In this document: in pieces, positions 1-27,000 of the stretch
How the letters are laid out: each line of letters opens with the position of its first letter
Numbering within the stretch: position 1 is the stretch's first letter
Assembly: GCF_037038585.1 (NCBI RefSeq)
Contig: NC_092524.1
Coordinates: 69,216,552-69,280,551, forward strand
DNA length: 64,000 nt
Direction: 5' to 3'
Source: Patagioenas fasciata
Lineage: Eukaryota > Chordata > Aves > Columbiformes > Columbidae
The notes under the pieces: generated by a model
What the model was told of the DNA's origin: nothing
Databases searched by the model: none
The model's input: only the letters and a program-made list of their open reading frames with translations
Translations under genes and position numbers: made by a program

Positions 1-2668
1 ATTTCCCATGGCTGATCAGCAGGCAACTTTATAGCTTGGGTTGGATTTTCCTTCCATGCACTTATCAAATTCTCCTTTTGAACCTGTAGGAACTTGTGGC
101 ATCGGTGGTTTTTGTGGGGAGGTATTCTGCTTGCTTTGTGTCACATGAAAAGTCACCTTTTTTTGTTCTGAAACTCATCTCCTCAGTTTTACTTGGTGTC
201 CTAGTATTGGATTTGCAGAGGTGAGCAGTTGCTGCCTATTTATCAACTCCACACTGCTCATTTTATAAGTTTTGGTCATTTTTAGGCTGAGCAGCCTACC
301 ACACAGCGCACGCAGCCTTTCCTCCTACAGAATCCCTTCCAAGCCTGTGATGGTGCTTGTTGCTGTTCTCTATGACTTTTCTAGCTCTCCCTGTTTTGAA
401 ACAGGGTAAGTAAAAGTGTACAGAATGTTCACCCCATGGATTTATACTGCGGCGTGATTTCCCTTGTCTGTTCACTATTCCTTTCCTACTAATTCTCAAC
501 ACACAGCTCGACTCTTTTGTGTTTGCTGACGATCGAGCTTAAGTTTCCACAGGACCATCTGTTTTTAGGTCTTGCTCCGAAACAGAAATGATCAGTTGGA
601 AATACACGTAAGCAGGATAGTCTTTCCTCATGTAGATCATTTAATGCTGTTTTACAGGGAGTTTATGTGTCACTTCTTGATCTAATCACTCACTATTGCT
701 CGTTTTTCTCCAGTTTTTCACAGCTGGCTGTTGTCTTTGTTCCTTAGACAAATTGTGTTTCACCTGGTGGCTTTGCCCTTTGTTCACCCTTCCCAGGTCC
801 GGTAGGTGTGTGTTGGTCAGTGCAGGTCCCTGGAGAGCTCAGCTTTCCTCCCCTCGCTCCAAACTGACAGTTTATATCTCTTCCGTTAGCCATTTTACCT
901 GTTTTTCAGCCACTTTAACCCAGACAGGGGCCATCCTGTTATCCAGTGGCCGCTTGTTTTCTCCCAGATCTTTGCTAAACGCTTTCTGCAAATCCAAGCA
1001 GACCGTATCTATGTGACCTCTCTTGTCACTGTGCTTTTTAACTGTCTTGTAGAGTTATGATTCAAAATACAAACCTGCTGCATCTTTTGTGTCTAGTACA
1101 AACCTCTCTGCTTATTTTAGTCTTTAGGCTAAAAAGAATTTATAGTTTTTTAGTTCCTTTTTAGTATGACCAGTGCAACAGGTTGTGCCTGTTGCTGCTA
1201 AGGCAAGAGAGAAGTTGCAAGCTACCGATTGCAGTTTGCCATCTCCATCGTTGTGTTCTGGCTGAATACTGCGTGACCCTGAGGATTTACCACTGCGTGT
1301 TTTGTCTGTTGAATCCATCACCTCTTCTGACAACTGGATTTGAGGCGGATTTTCTGACACACTGCCCGCAGAGGAACATTCCAGCCAGAGCATCCCTGTG
1401 CCCCTGCACTATGAGTGAAACTCAAGACATTAATTTAATTTTCCTGCTATGGTCATATCTGAGTGTTCCTTGTGCACTTTGATCACTTCTTGAACCTACT
1501 GATCCTAACAGGTTTCCTGCTTATGATACGTCAGGAAAACACTTTATTATTAATCTTGATTTTTTTTTCAGATTTTCTCAAGATTAATTTTGGCCAGTGT
1601 TGCTGTGTTTTACGTTCAACTGCCAGGGTTTGGTCTCAAGGGGCACAACCTCAGATAACTTCTTGCTTGTAACAGTGTCTCTTTACCCGCTGTTCAGTCA
1701 TGCCAGCCTTTCTTGGATTTTCCTGAAATGCTGTTTAATAAGTAACATGCACCCTCAAATCAGCATCTTCAAATAGCTTGTAGGTTGTTTGCAGACATTG
1801 CCTTTTATTGATTGTCTTAATTTCTTCCCTTCTAAGAAGCTTCCCTGATTTATGTAATCTTCCCTTTTGAACTGAGGGTGCCTGTAGATTTCTTGGGCTG
1901 TTGTTGTGCTAGCGTGGATCCAGGTAAACTTGAGTGTCAGCCTTGCAGCAGGACATGACGTGTCCCGCTGGGCTGGGATGATCGAAACCTGATTTAGCTG
2001 CTTTGTGTCCAGCTTTCTTCATGTTTCTGCTTTACATGTTCTTCGTTAAACCTGGTTTTCCATGGCCCCATCTTGTTTCTTAGTCTTTAAGGATCTTTGT
2101 AGGAGCTTATGTGTTTTCATCTGCTGCTTCTTGGCACCCTGTTCAGACGGGGCTGCGCCTGGATCTGTTGCCACTTGTTTCACGTGTGACTTTAGCAGCT
2201 TTTTCCTGGTGCTTTATTTGAAGCTGCAGAGTTCGTGTGGCTTTACCCCATCCCAAACCGGGCAGTTTGGTTTCATATACTCTTCAGTTCAGAATCTTTC
2301 CTACCCCCTTTTAAATTTAAAGCTTTCATTCCGTTTTAGCCAATGTGAAGCCCTTCCTGTATATGCCCACCCTGTCCTAGACCTTTCCCAGCTCCAGATG
2401 AACCTCAGCATGCTCAAGTTTTGGAAGAAGGGACCAGGAGTGAGCTGAGACCCAGCTGCCCTGGGGACGGTCACCACGGGTGTCCTGAGCATCTGCTGCC
2501 CCTGGGCTCTGCCTCCTGAACCGGGACCACCACTCCCTCCCCTCCCAGCCTCCCTGAGGATTCACTGCAGAGTCACAGCCATGGCTTGTTGATTTTAATG
2601 TGAATACAGGTTTCTTTGTGGATGTTTTCTACAGATGATTCTTTATTATTATTGTTATTTTTTAACAG
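1..2668 (+). other. NEMF intron (3' part), no exon recognised
   Basis: The whole stretch precedes a clean acceptor (TTTTTAACAG at 2659-2668) and I find no NEMF exon in it. The missing upstream exons must lie left of the window. It is T-rich with several short open frames. About 690-1020 and 1880-2560 are locally GC-richer and may be decayed interspersed repeats, but I could not assign a family. Confidence 0.6.
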
Positions 2669-16679
<14,011 letters not shown>

Positions 16680-17132
16680 GTGGGTGTCTGTGTTTCTCAG
16701 CCCCCTGGGATTGCGCGCAGTCAGAATCCAGCACCTGGGATGGACGGACGGACGGACGGACCCGCGCTGTTAATCTGACCGAACTGAGCTGCCGTGGCGG
16801 CCGGCAGACCAGGACCAGTTCCTGTGTTGTGGTTTAGACGGACTCGTAACAACTCCACGCAAATGGCATAAAAACACGCGAGTAAACCGCTGGTGCTTGG
16901 CCAGCACGGTCGCATCGCGCTGTCCGTCCTGTGCCGGGGCCGAGCGCTCCCTCCGCAGCAAAACTCGCGTCGTTCCTTCCCAATACTTTTATCTTTCTTC
17001 AGGAGGGGCCTGGAGGGTCAGCTGGGAGAGTTTCGGTGCGAAATGCTTTATTTGAGTAAAGACGAAGTTTTATTTTCGCCAGCACAGCCCAGGTGCTGTG
17101 GTTGTGACCCTCACAGCTGGAGCTTGAGTCAG

Positions 17133-17138
17133 AATAAA
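17133..17138 (+). terminator. NEMF: Candidate NEMF poly(A) signal AATAAA
   Basis: This is the only AATAAA I see on the + strand between the NEMF stop (16679) and KLHDC2 coding sequence. It would give a 3' UTR of about 470 nt. The sequence after it is C-rich rather than GU-rich, so support is limited. Confidence 0.4.
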
Positions 17139-17262
17139 CCCAGCACATCCCCACCCTGAGCCCGGCTCTGCCAGGCTCCACCTCCCCAAACTCAGCCTTA
17201 CAAAAGAAACCAGCGCAGGAACTAAACTACAATACAGAGATTCTTTTGTTTTAGAAGTCAAT

Positions 17263-17268
17263 TTTATT
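17263..17268 (-). terminator. KLHDC2: Candidate KLHDC2 distal poly(A) signal
   Basis: On the minus strand this reads AATAAA, followed within ~100 nt by a TTTGGGGAGGTGG stretch that could serve as a downstream GU-rich element. It implies a KLHDC2 3' UTR of about 800 nt ending some 110 bp short of the NEMF signal. Confidence 0.45.
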
Positions 17269-17926
17269 TTGAGGACAGCTTAAACATGATTTCACCCCTT
17301 TCCCCCAGCAGCACAGCCCGTCCTTGTCCCCGATGTCACCTGCTGGGGCTGTGGATGAGCCGAGGCTGCTTTTCGGGGTCTTTAGTGGCTCGGGCTGTTC
17401 CAGCTGTACATGAGCTCCACAGGTGACAGATGTGGCCACTAATGGCTCAAGCACTTTCATTCCCCCTCCCAGGGCAGAATATCTGCTGCCCAGGGTTCAC
17501 AACTGAAGTTCCACAACACCGAGAGTTCCACAACAACAAAGCTACGAACAAGCAGAGAGTGGCGGTGCCCTCACAGCTGCAGCGTTACAACACCGATCAA
17601 CTCCGACAAGGTACAACTTCCAAACCCCATTTCTCTGACCTTAAAGCATTTGTGGCACAATGTTAAGCAGTTTATTATCGCTGTAGACTAAGCCAGGACT
17701 GCGATCTTGAGCCCAGACTAAAGCTGTGCTCCTCTCCTATAGTCCTGCACAACCAGCAAGTCCTCAAGCCCTGCACTGGGGCCTCCACCAGTATCTCCAC
17801 ACACACACACACGCACACTCTCCTCTCGCGGTGTTGGCCCCTACGTCTACTTCAACGTGGCCAAACCCAGAACTAGTTTTTAGCTTAGCTTAAGCACAGC
17901 ATACATCTCCACTTGCATTAAATACA

Positions 17927-17932
17927 TTTATT
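17927..17932 (-). terminator. KLHDC2: Candidate KLHDC2 proximal poly(A) signal
   Basis: A minus-strand AATAAA about 145 nt after the KLHDC2 stop codon. It would give a very short 3' UTR. Both this and the signal at 17263 could be used. Confidence 0.35.
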
Positions 17933-18075
17933 GCAAACATCTTTACACAAAAATAGGTTCTCTCTAGGCCATTCACATGCAACTTAAAGGCAAGAAGCAC
18001 CTACCTACGACGATACAGCTATTTAACCTATACAAGTTGAACGTTTGCCACGCTGGGTACGACTATCACACCTTC

Positions 18076-21000
18076 TCAGGAGCCTGAGGTGTTGTTGCTT
18101 CCGAAACGCTGGTTGACGCTGTGCAGCAGGTGCTTGGGGAGGCAGTTCCAGGAACTCGCCAGCATCTCCTTGAAGCAAATGACGGCTTCAAGGCACAGCC
18201 TGCGGGAGAGGAAACGCCAAACGGTCAGCTCCTTCCTGCAGCTGCTGAGCGAGGGTTCGCTGTCGTCAGCAGCGCCAAATTCCTGCTTCTGGAAGGAATC
18301 TTGTGCTACCTCGCATAACCAACTGCTGTTATTTCAGTGTTCTTTAGGGTAAGAAGTATTTTCACTTATTTTAAGAACGTAAACGGGTCTGGTGGCATAA
18401 GAAATATTTTAATGTATTTTAAGAACATCAGAAACAGGTCTGGTGGTATAGGAAATATTTTCATGTATTTTAAGAACATCAGGAACAGGTCTGGCGGTAA
18501 AACCCTGCACTGCTTGTCTCAGTTTAATGCTGAAGTCTGGAGTTCTTACCTTACGAGAGATCGTGGTTGAAGAGAAAACACGAGGATTTCGTTACTGTGA
18601 GCCTGGGGAGGGAGGACAGAGAGAAGGAAGCAGTTTGGTTACGTGGATTCACATCATTCCAGGAGGCTAAACTCATGCAAACAGACCCTGGAAAGGACTC
18701 AGTGGCCCAGGTGGGAGAGACTGACCGGGGGGAGCAGACTGGACGTAAATCGCAAAGACTGAAAGCAGAATCCCTCTCCAGATTGTACAGTGTGGGAAGT
18801 TACGGGCACTAGAGATGAATGAAAAGCGCCCCTTGTGCCAGGGGAGCCCCGGGGGCTTGTTCCCAGTCTGCCTGTGTCTTTGCAGCCCTGGGGACGCCCC
18901 GTCCTGGCCGCAGAGCCCCGCTCTGCTCAGCCCCTTCTCACCAGGCCCCTCTGGAGCTGCACGTTGTGGGGGGTGCCCCGAAAACACCCCCAGGAGCAGC
19001 GCAGAGCTAAAGGAGCTGGGACACAAGGACTTGCTTTCCAGAAGAGCAGCAAAACATTTCCCCTTAGAGCTTTGTTTATGCAGCGCTGAGTCCTCACGGG
19101 GCCACCCCGCCGAGTGCAAACAGTGGTGCTCGCCGGAGCGATAAAACGCCTCCGGTGGGAAGGGAGAATCAAAACACACTCACAGCTTTAGAATGGGCGA
19201 GCAAGTTGTTGGCGCAGCCCCCAAAGACGATCACCTCTCCCTCTTCGCTGGCGCAAGCCGTGTGCCACAACCTACGAACAGAAGGCAGCGCAGCGTTAAG
19301 CCAAGAAAACCCACCCCGGCCAGTAACGCGTGTTTAGGGTTTGTATTTCTGGTTAACACGTGCACGTTTGTGCTTCCACTTGGAGATGTGAATAATCCAA
19401 CAGTTTACATTCAGAGTAAGAAAACCGGTCAGCAAACCCCGGGCCGTGTGGGGCGTCCTGGCGCTGCTGTTGTCACCACAAACCTCATTTTCATGTCCCA
19501 CTTGTGTCAAATGCAGATTTTGTGCTGCTCTCCTCATGCTCAAGGTTACTCATGTACCCCAACCAGAACTCTTCCCCAAACAAGCCGGAACTCACACGAC
19601 ACGAGTGTTTTCAACGCCACACACGTGCATCGCAGCAGCTTTGATGCTTTTAAATTGCAGCTCGTCAGTGCTAATTATCTCAGCAGGAAGACAAAAGCAC
19701 CTCGGGCATGAGCAGGAACGCGCTGGGCCCAGCGCACCCCGATCAAACCCAAAATCCCCCGTTTCCTGCTGCTTCAAACGTGGAGCTGACACGCAACCAG
19801 GTGCTCAAATTGTATGTTGTGTGCACGCTCTACACCCACAATTCTGGGGCAGAAGCCAGAATTTGCATTGTATCGCTAAGAAAAACAAGCGTCGTATAGA
19901 GGAACGCGTGTCCTCTCCCTGATGGCTGCTGTGAAAAGCTTCCTCACTCTTTATTTCATAAGTTTCCAGGAAAGTGTCGACCGTACCTTGGTTTTTCAGA
20001 GTAGTTATGTTCAAACTGTATCCACTCGTTCTTGCTGATACAGTAAATCCAGGCGTCACCTGAAAACAAGCAGAACCCCAAATACAAACAGCACTTCTGC
20101 CACGTTTGCTACAATAAACACGGAGTTTGGTGTAAAACAGCTCATTTCTGTTCTTAAATAAATCACATATTTTAGGAAAAACCTTATGAAACGTTGGGCT
20201 GCCTGTCTGGAAACAGGTGTTTAAATTGTGGTTTATGGGAGCCAAGTCAGAAGGGGAAAATGGAGAATTACAAAGCTCTTACTAATTGCAATACACATTA
20301 GATGTATTTTCAGAGCAGATGAATTCTATAAACGCGTCTCCACACGCAGTGACTCCTGCTCTGTGAAATGAGCAGCTGACCCTACGGAGCTGGATCACAA
20401 GAATTCAGAAAGAATTTAAGGCGACCGGGCAGTAATTGAAGCTTCTGCGCACAACGAGAACACAAAGCCAACACAAAATCCCTTTGGAATGACTCACTCA
20501 GCGGCTGCTTGTCCGTGGTGAATCCTCCGAAGAGAAAGAGGTGATCGGAGGAGATGGGTGTTAGGGAATGCCAGGAGCGGCCCACGGGACACAGGCCCTG
20601 CGTGATTCTGCGGGGCGAGAAAGCACCGGGAATGATACATGGGCTACAATAAAATCCTGCTGCTTTCTCCCACTTTGATTATTTTTGGATGCAGCTTCAC
20701 ACTGCACACCACTCATGACCCTACAGCAAGTTTAACTTCTTGAGACACACTAGAAGAATTTTACTCATATCAGTGCTTAAAGCCGGACAGCAAGAGCCAG
20801 AACTGCTCGGGCCGCTCAGTTTGAGTTACCAAATTACACTAGAATGATTAGCAGGGAATAAACCCGGCATTTTCCTATTGCGTTACAAACAAAAGAACTC
20901 AAGCGTTAATACCTACATTTCATTCCACTCCCATGTATCCAGATTCAGATAGTACAGGTCGTTCATCCTGGACTCCTACAAGAAAGGAAACACTGGAAAT

Positions 21001-24000
21001 ACTGGAAATGATACTGAAATTAGATTACCCGGCTGAAGCTCTGGGTTGGGTTTGGGAGTGCGGTCACGCCGCGCCGGGGCTCACCCTGTATCTGCCGCCG
21101 AACACGAAGCCCCTGTTCCCTATGGTAGCGCAGGCGTGAGCTGCTCGTGGCGAGGGGGTTTTACCCTGGGAAGAGGAAACGCGAGATACGACGGTAAGTG
21201 CATTGGATACGTTCACCAAAAAAACAAATGCCATTTCAGCAGAAACGGGATGTTCTCCCTTTGAGTGTCACGGTATCAATGTCGCTTTTAGAAGAGGGTT
21301 CTGTCACACAAGAGCTCAGACTGTAAATAGGCAATGACATAATAAATCATTAATCAATATTTTTATACCGTTACTTCTGAAATCTTAGGGATCTGTATGT
21401 AATAAGACAAAGTGATTCTTTGGTAACCTAAACAAGAAGTTCCTTCTCTCAGATTTAATTTCCTCCAGGCCTGTGGCAATATCACTGTTCCTGAGTGCGT
21501 CAGAGACACTTTGCGTGGTTTATATTTGCAATTCCTGAGGGTTTAGTTTTGTTCTGACCACAGTTCAGCACACGAGTGAAACGCACCAAACCCCGTCTGG
21601 GTTGGAAGGGACACTCAAGGCCACTTCATCAGCACCCTCTTCTAACTTGACACCAATTAAAGCAGTGAAGCCAGGCCTAGCAAAGTCAAGCTTATTTTCA
21701 TAGCATGCTACAAGAGACAGGGCACACTGCACATATTTCTTAAGAGCTGTAACCTGATTAACTGACATAAGATGAATAATTACCGTAGTTATAGGCTGGC
21801 TCCAAGTAAAGGTTTCAGTGTCCAGAACATGCACGTGGTCATTCCACCCTCTAGGAAGACCTGAATTCTTTAAAAATATTAAACAAGCAACAAGTTTTAA
21901 TAAGCACTAATTAAATATTAAAGTTTCAGTAGAAATTACCTCCAAGTTTACTTACTTACCCAAAAAGAGGTTTCATCAAATTCAAAAGTTCCCCGTTGCT
22001 TCCCTTCAGGAAAATAACCATAGCCTCCGAAAAATATTAGCCTGAAACAAAACGTGCATCAAGATCTGTTAGAAACGTTTTCACATCTGTCGCTACACAT
22101 TAAAGTTCCGAAAAGGCTGTGTGTAAAAAGGAGGCAGGAAAACCAGGGGAGTGCTTTTGCCTTCGTTACTTCCATCCACACTGCACGTTTCCCGGGTGTG
22201 GGGCCCCGTTTCTTGCCCAATCGACCCAACCACCCACATTAAATCTCTCTGTTGCTGTTTCCCAGGCCTCAGGCTTCCAGCTCTGCTCTGGTTCCAAATG
22301 GGTGAGGCAAGCGGGGCTGCTGCGCCTCGGCCGCTGCCGCCGGAGCCCCCACCCATGGCCATGGGGTCTATTCCTGCCGTTTCCCACCTCCACCCTCATC
22401 CAACCCTCTGCCCAAAGATTTCCCCGAGCCCAAAATGTCCAGACACCCAATTGAGAAGCAAAGGGGAGCGTTCCAGCCGGATGGACACGGTGCAGACCAG
22501 TGCGAGGGGACACCGGCCTGGGAAGCTTTTCGTTTTTCTGGGGAAAGATTTTCCTTTGTACTTGCTGCGTTTCATTTCAAAGCCTGAAGAACAGTTACTA
22601 CGAGCAGTTACTCATCTATTTTTACTGTTTTTTTTTTTTTTAAATATAATTTATCTTTATGTTTGGGTTTAGCACTTATCAGAACTGAATGGTGGTGTTT
22701 TGCCAGAAATTTTTAGACTTATAAACTAACAGAAAACAATCCGCACCACCTAACTAAACCCCCACAACTCCAGTCTTGTACAGATTTACATCTAAACCAA
22801 CCACACCCCAAGTATGACACCACTGAGCTTTCTCTCCACATCAAGAACCTGAAAACAAGAACCACGGGCAATTAATTTATCTTTTGGAAGTGTCTGCAGC
22901 AAATTCCGTAACACTGAGCTTTCCCTCTACGGAAGGGACAAAGCAGCAAATCTGTGGTGTTACAGACCAAAATCACTATATGTGGCTCAAACGCAAGGAC
23001 ATATAGATCTTATTTCTGCTGATCAATATCTCAGGGTGGGTGTCAGAGGATGGACCAGACTGTTCAGTGGTGCCCAACGCCAGGGTGAGGGGCAACGGGC
23101 ACAGACTGAAAGACAGGAGGCTCCATCTGAACATGAGCAGAAACTTCTTTGCTGGGAGGTGCCAGAGCCTGGCCCTGGCTGCCCAGAGCGGGTGTGGAGT
23201 CTCCTTCTCTGAGACATTCAAACCCGCCTGGACCCACCTGTGTGATCTGCTCTGGGACCCTGCGTGAGCAGGGGGGTTGCACTGGGGGATCTAGAGAGGT
23301 CCCCTCAACCCCAACCAGTCTGGGATTCTGCAGAAGCCAGGAACCCTCTGAGAAACCAGCCTTGGGGAGATGCCCCAAAAGCCCCTTTTCTCCCTTGAAA
23401 CAACTCATTTTCATCCCCAAACTTTGCAGCAGCCGGGTACAAGAAGTTTGGGGAAGCAGGACGCTCCCCAGCTACACGAGGGGCTTTCCTCAGTCTACCC
23501 TCCGTGCCAGACGCTGGAACCCCCTCACCAGCCACCTCCCTGCCCAGGGACCAGCACGACACCGACAGCATGGGGAGGAGGGCGCAAGGCAACAGCAACG
23601 TTTTGCACATCAGCTCGTCTGGCTTCAACACCTTCTCCCCCTGTTTCTCATCTTTTCCAAGGTTTGCAGTGCCAAAAGGCCTCCTGGCAGCTCTGGGACA
23701 GCATCCCAACACGTTACATCAGATAACAGCAATCCAGTGTGCACTCCCTGCTTTGTGCAACCAGCACGAACCACACTGGATCCAGCGTGTGCACCGCTCG
23801 AAAAGCCACAAGCAATTTTCAGAGTAAATGGCAATCAAAGAAACACAAGCTGCCCCACAATTTGTGGCCAAAGGATTGTGTTTTGTGTGATACGGGGAGT
23901 CCTAGAAAGGCTTCTGTGGAGAATAATTCCCGAGGGAATTGCCAAGAGGGTGATGCTGATACAAGTAACCATGACGCAACGTCTCTATAACAATGTGCTG

Positions 24001-27000
24001 GTGGAAGATTTGCCTGTAACAAGCCCACGTGTCGGACGGTGACTCACGCAGACACGTTGCAGCTCACATACACCCAAACCAGAGCGGGGTTTTTCACCCA
24101 TCGACCGTTAAAGAGGACGGAACACTTTTAAAAGGCTGAGACACACGACAATGAGGAGACCGAGAGGGATTAAAAGCAAACACGCACTCAAGGACAGCTG
24201 GGCCTTACTTGTTTTTGTAAACCCAGACGCCAAGCTTGTCCTTTGATGAAGGGGGAACCCCCTGACACTCCACTCTGGCCCACTGCAGCACTTTGTCCGT
24301 GGATCTGGAATTTAACATGTAGAACTGTAGAAAATAAAGAGATTGTTTTTACCCACACAGTGCCAAGCTTAAGTCTGACTGATGTTAAAATACTAACTTT
24401 TAATCAACACGTATCGGTATAGAAATACATCAAAAGCTTTTTCCCTAGTTGCACAGAGCACTGACAACGTTTGGAACAACATGTGGATCCAAAGATCTGT
24501 TTGCAGACGCAAGCCTCAAACGCTTTATACAAAAGTAACAAGACTATCAACATGGAGTTGTACCATCCAAATGCTGACGTGGGATACAACGAAGGTGTGT
24601 TCAAAGTAGCGGTTGTCTTACAATTTAAAAAAATGGTTAAAAAAGGTGCTTTTTTTACAGTATCATCCCTTCTCTCTGTGTTACATCATTTTACATGGAG
24701 AGAAATAGCAGATACACGTATATAAACTAACTGAAATGTACGAATACCACAGCAGGAAGGAAGCAAATCAGACTTTAGAAACGTAGCTTGTTTCAAACTG
24801 TTTGCAAGCATCGCATCAAGCTACTTTCTAGTTTATATTTAAGATTGAGGCAAAAAAAAACCCGTTTAATTTAAACTACACTTCAGAACATCAGAAAAAT
24901 ATTACCAGAGATGAATATGATTTCTAATAACTACAGAGCAGTGGCAAATCAGCTCCTGATATCATCTCAGAGCTCTGGAAATTCCCATCTTTCAAAAGAA
25001 GCAAACTCAACAGCACCAATGGTACAATTTAGAGGGCGAATTGCACAAGAATCACTGCAACCAAAATAAACAGCACGTCGTGGTGCTTCTCCAGTGCTGT
25101 AAAGCTACCAGAGCACGTCGTGTGAAATGATGCAGAGCTGAGGGCTGGGCAGTTCTACAAAGGTCACTTTAGCTGACCTGTCACATACAGATTAATACAC
25201 TGAACTGGGAAAACTCAGGCAGATAATCCCCTACATGGAAAAAAATCCAAGCGTGGATGTAACCAATATGAGGTAAGCACCATGTATTGTTAGTCAAAAC
25301 TTCTTAGGCGAGCACAAAAAGAACATGGTGATGAGTAAAGGGTGAGAAAGCTGGTTATCCCCTTCCAAAAACTAAAGATAGCGCCAGCTGATGAAAATAT
25401 TCTGCTGCAGAAGCCGTGGAGGACACAGTGACCGGACACAATTAGCAAAACCTTGTTATTAACACTGAAGCTCTGCAATGAGATCCTGTCCAGTCATTCA
25501 CAGGAAGATGTTTCTGTGGTTTGTTAGGATGATACATGTCTTGTTTTGGATGGATTGCAATTAACTGAAAAAGCCACCTCTAGTTTATAAAAAAACAGGA
25601 ACAAAAGCTAATGAGGATAAACTCATTCGTGAGGAGGGTCTGAGGTTCCAACGACTCACCTTGTTGGTGTTGCCGCGGGCATGGTGCCCCCCGAACAGGT
25701 AAATCACCCTGTCCACGCACACGGCGCAGCTCCCGGACATGGAGGGCGGGATCTCGCCCTCTGTTTTACTCTTCTTCCTACAAGCACAGTTTAAAACATT
25801 TCATCTGAGGAAAACAAAGAATGATTTCATCCCAAGTGGGATTTTCTAACGCTACCAGTATTTTTAATTAGAATAGGTCACCGTGGACCATTCAGTCACC
25901 AGTTCTTCACACCCTTGCAGGTTTAACAATTTACGACGAACGCAGTTTGACAGCAGGGTGGGGAAAAGGCAATTTAATGAACGCGTGTTTTGTGGGGGAG
26001 GAATCCCGCCCGCCCAGTTCGGGAGTTTGTTGTGCCCTTCACGTTCAAAATCCCAGCAAGATCCTCAGGCAAAGAGGATGCACCTGTCTAAACTGAAGGC
26101 TTCCAGTTTGCCACTGGGTTTGTAATGTTTCTAAACATCATAACCACAGAGATGAGCTTCCAGCCCATGGCCAAGGCTCTCCTGTTATGCAACAGTCTGA
26201 TAGGTGGGAACAAAGAGATCAGGGAATTCTCTCTCTGTTCACAGACCCTCAGGCTTTCTATTCCAATTTAAGATTCTGTTTTTGTTCCCCAAAGCCCCAC
26301 CATTAAGTTAATTATTTACCGTACCATCTTCCAGTTTCCATGTTGTAGATCCATATTTCATCTCTAGGCAGATAGAAGTCATAAAATCCCCTGACTTGGG
26401 CATTCTGTGGAAAAGCAACATCAGAAGGACGCCTGACATACTAAATTACAGACTCCGGTGAATGTTTGCACCCCCTCAGACACCTAATAACGGAATAAAA
26501 AGCAGCAGGAGCAGCGCCTGCCGCACCCCAGCACCGCTCACCTGCCCTGCAGCCCTCGCAGAGCAGGGATTTGCCTGTTTAACTTTGCTGGGGACCAGCC
26601 GAGCTCCCAGCAGAGACACAGACTGTGGTACAGGGCAGTTAAACCTTTCTCCAGCCCAAGCAGGTTATCCAGGGTGCAGAAATGAGTCAAAATTTCCTGT
26701 ATAGTTCCCCCATCCTCTGCATGACACCACCAGAACAATACAGCAAAGCTTCATCTTGAGCTCCCCCTTTATTTACCGAATTCACTGACAATTCATCTTC
26801 GTTCCTGTCAAAATCGTAAAACGACTTGGTTCTGCTGGCAGTAAATACATAACCCAGTGCGATAAATAACCAACCTGTGGTCATTAACTTGCAATATATA
26901 ATTGTGCTGATAATGCCATAAATAAAAGCACCATTTTACAAGGCGTGCATTTCAAACCAGACACTATTTCCTTCTCTGACACCAGACACATGAGTTGACA

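Larger units (their letters stand above)
16680..18075. other. Convergent 3' UTRs of NEMF (+) and KLHDC2 (-)
   Basis: The region between the two stop codons has no open frame resembling a protein. It has a GGAC tetranucleotide run (about 16741-16760), a CA-rich microsatellite (about 17799-17819) and several poly(A) signal candidates on either strand. It most likely consists of the two 3' UTRs meeting tail to tail. Confidence 0.7.

Noticed and set aside
18354-18502. Regularly spaced repeats considered as a CRISPR-like array
   Set aside because: Three directly abutting copies with no unique spacers, in a vertebrate intron. It is an ordinary tandem repeat.
22151-22672. 173-codon + strand frame in KLHDC2 intron 4
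   Set aside because: It ends in the poly-T tract with hydrophobic low-complexity residues. There is no domain, and it is antisense within an intron.
23149-24042. 297-codon + strand open frame, the longest in the window
   Set aside because: It begins inside a CR1 fragment and runs antisense through a KLHDC2 intron. The product has no recognisable domain and no splice or promoter context, so it is best explained as chance in GC-rich sequence.
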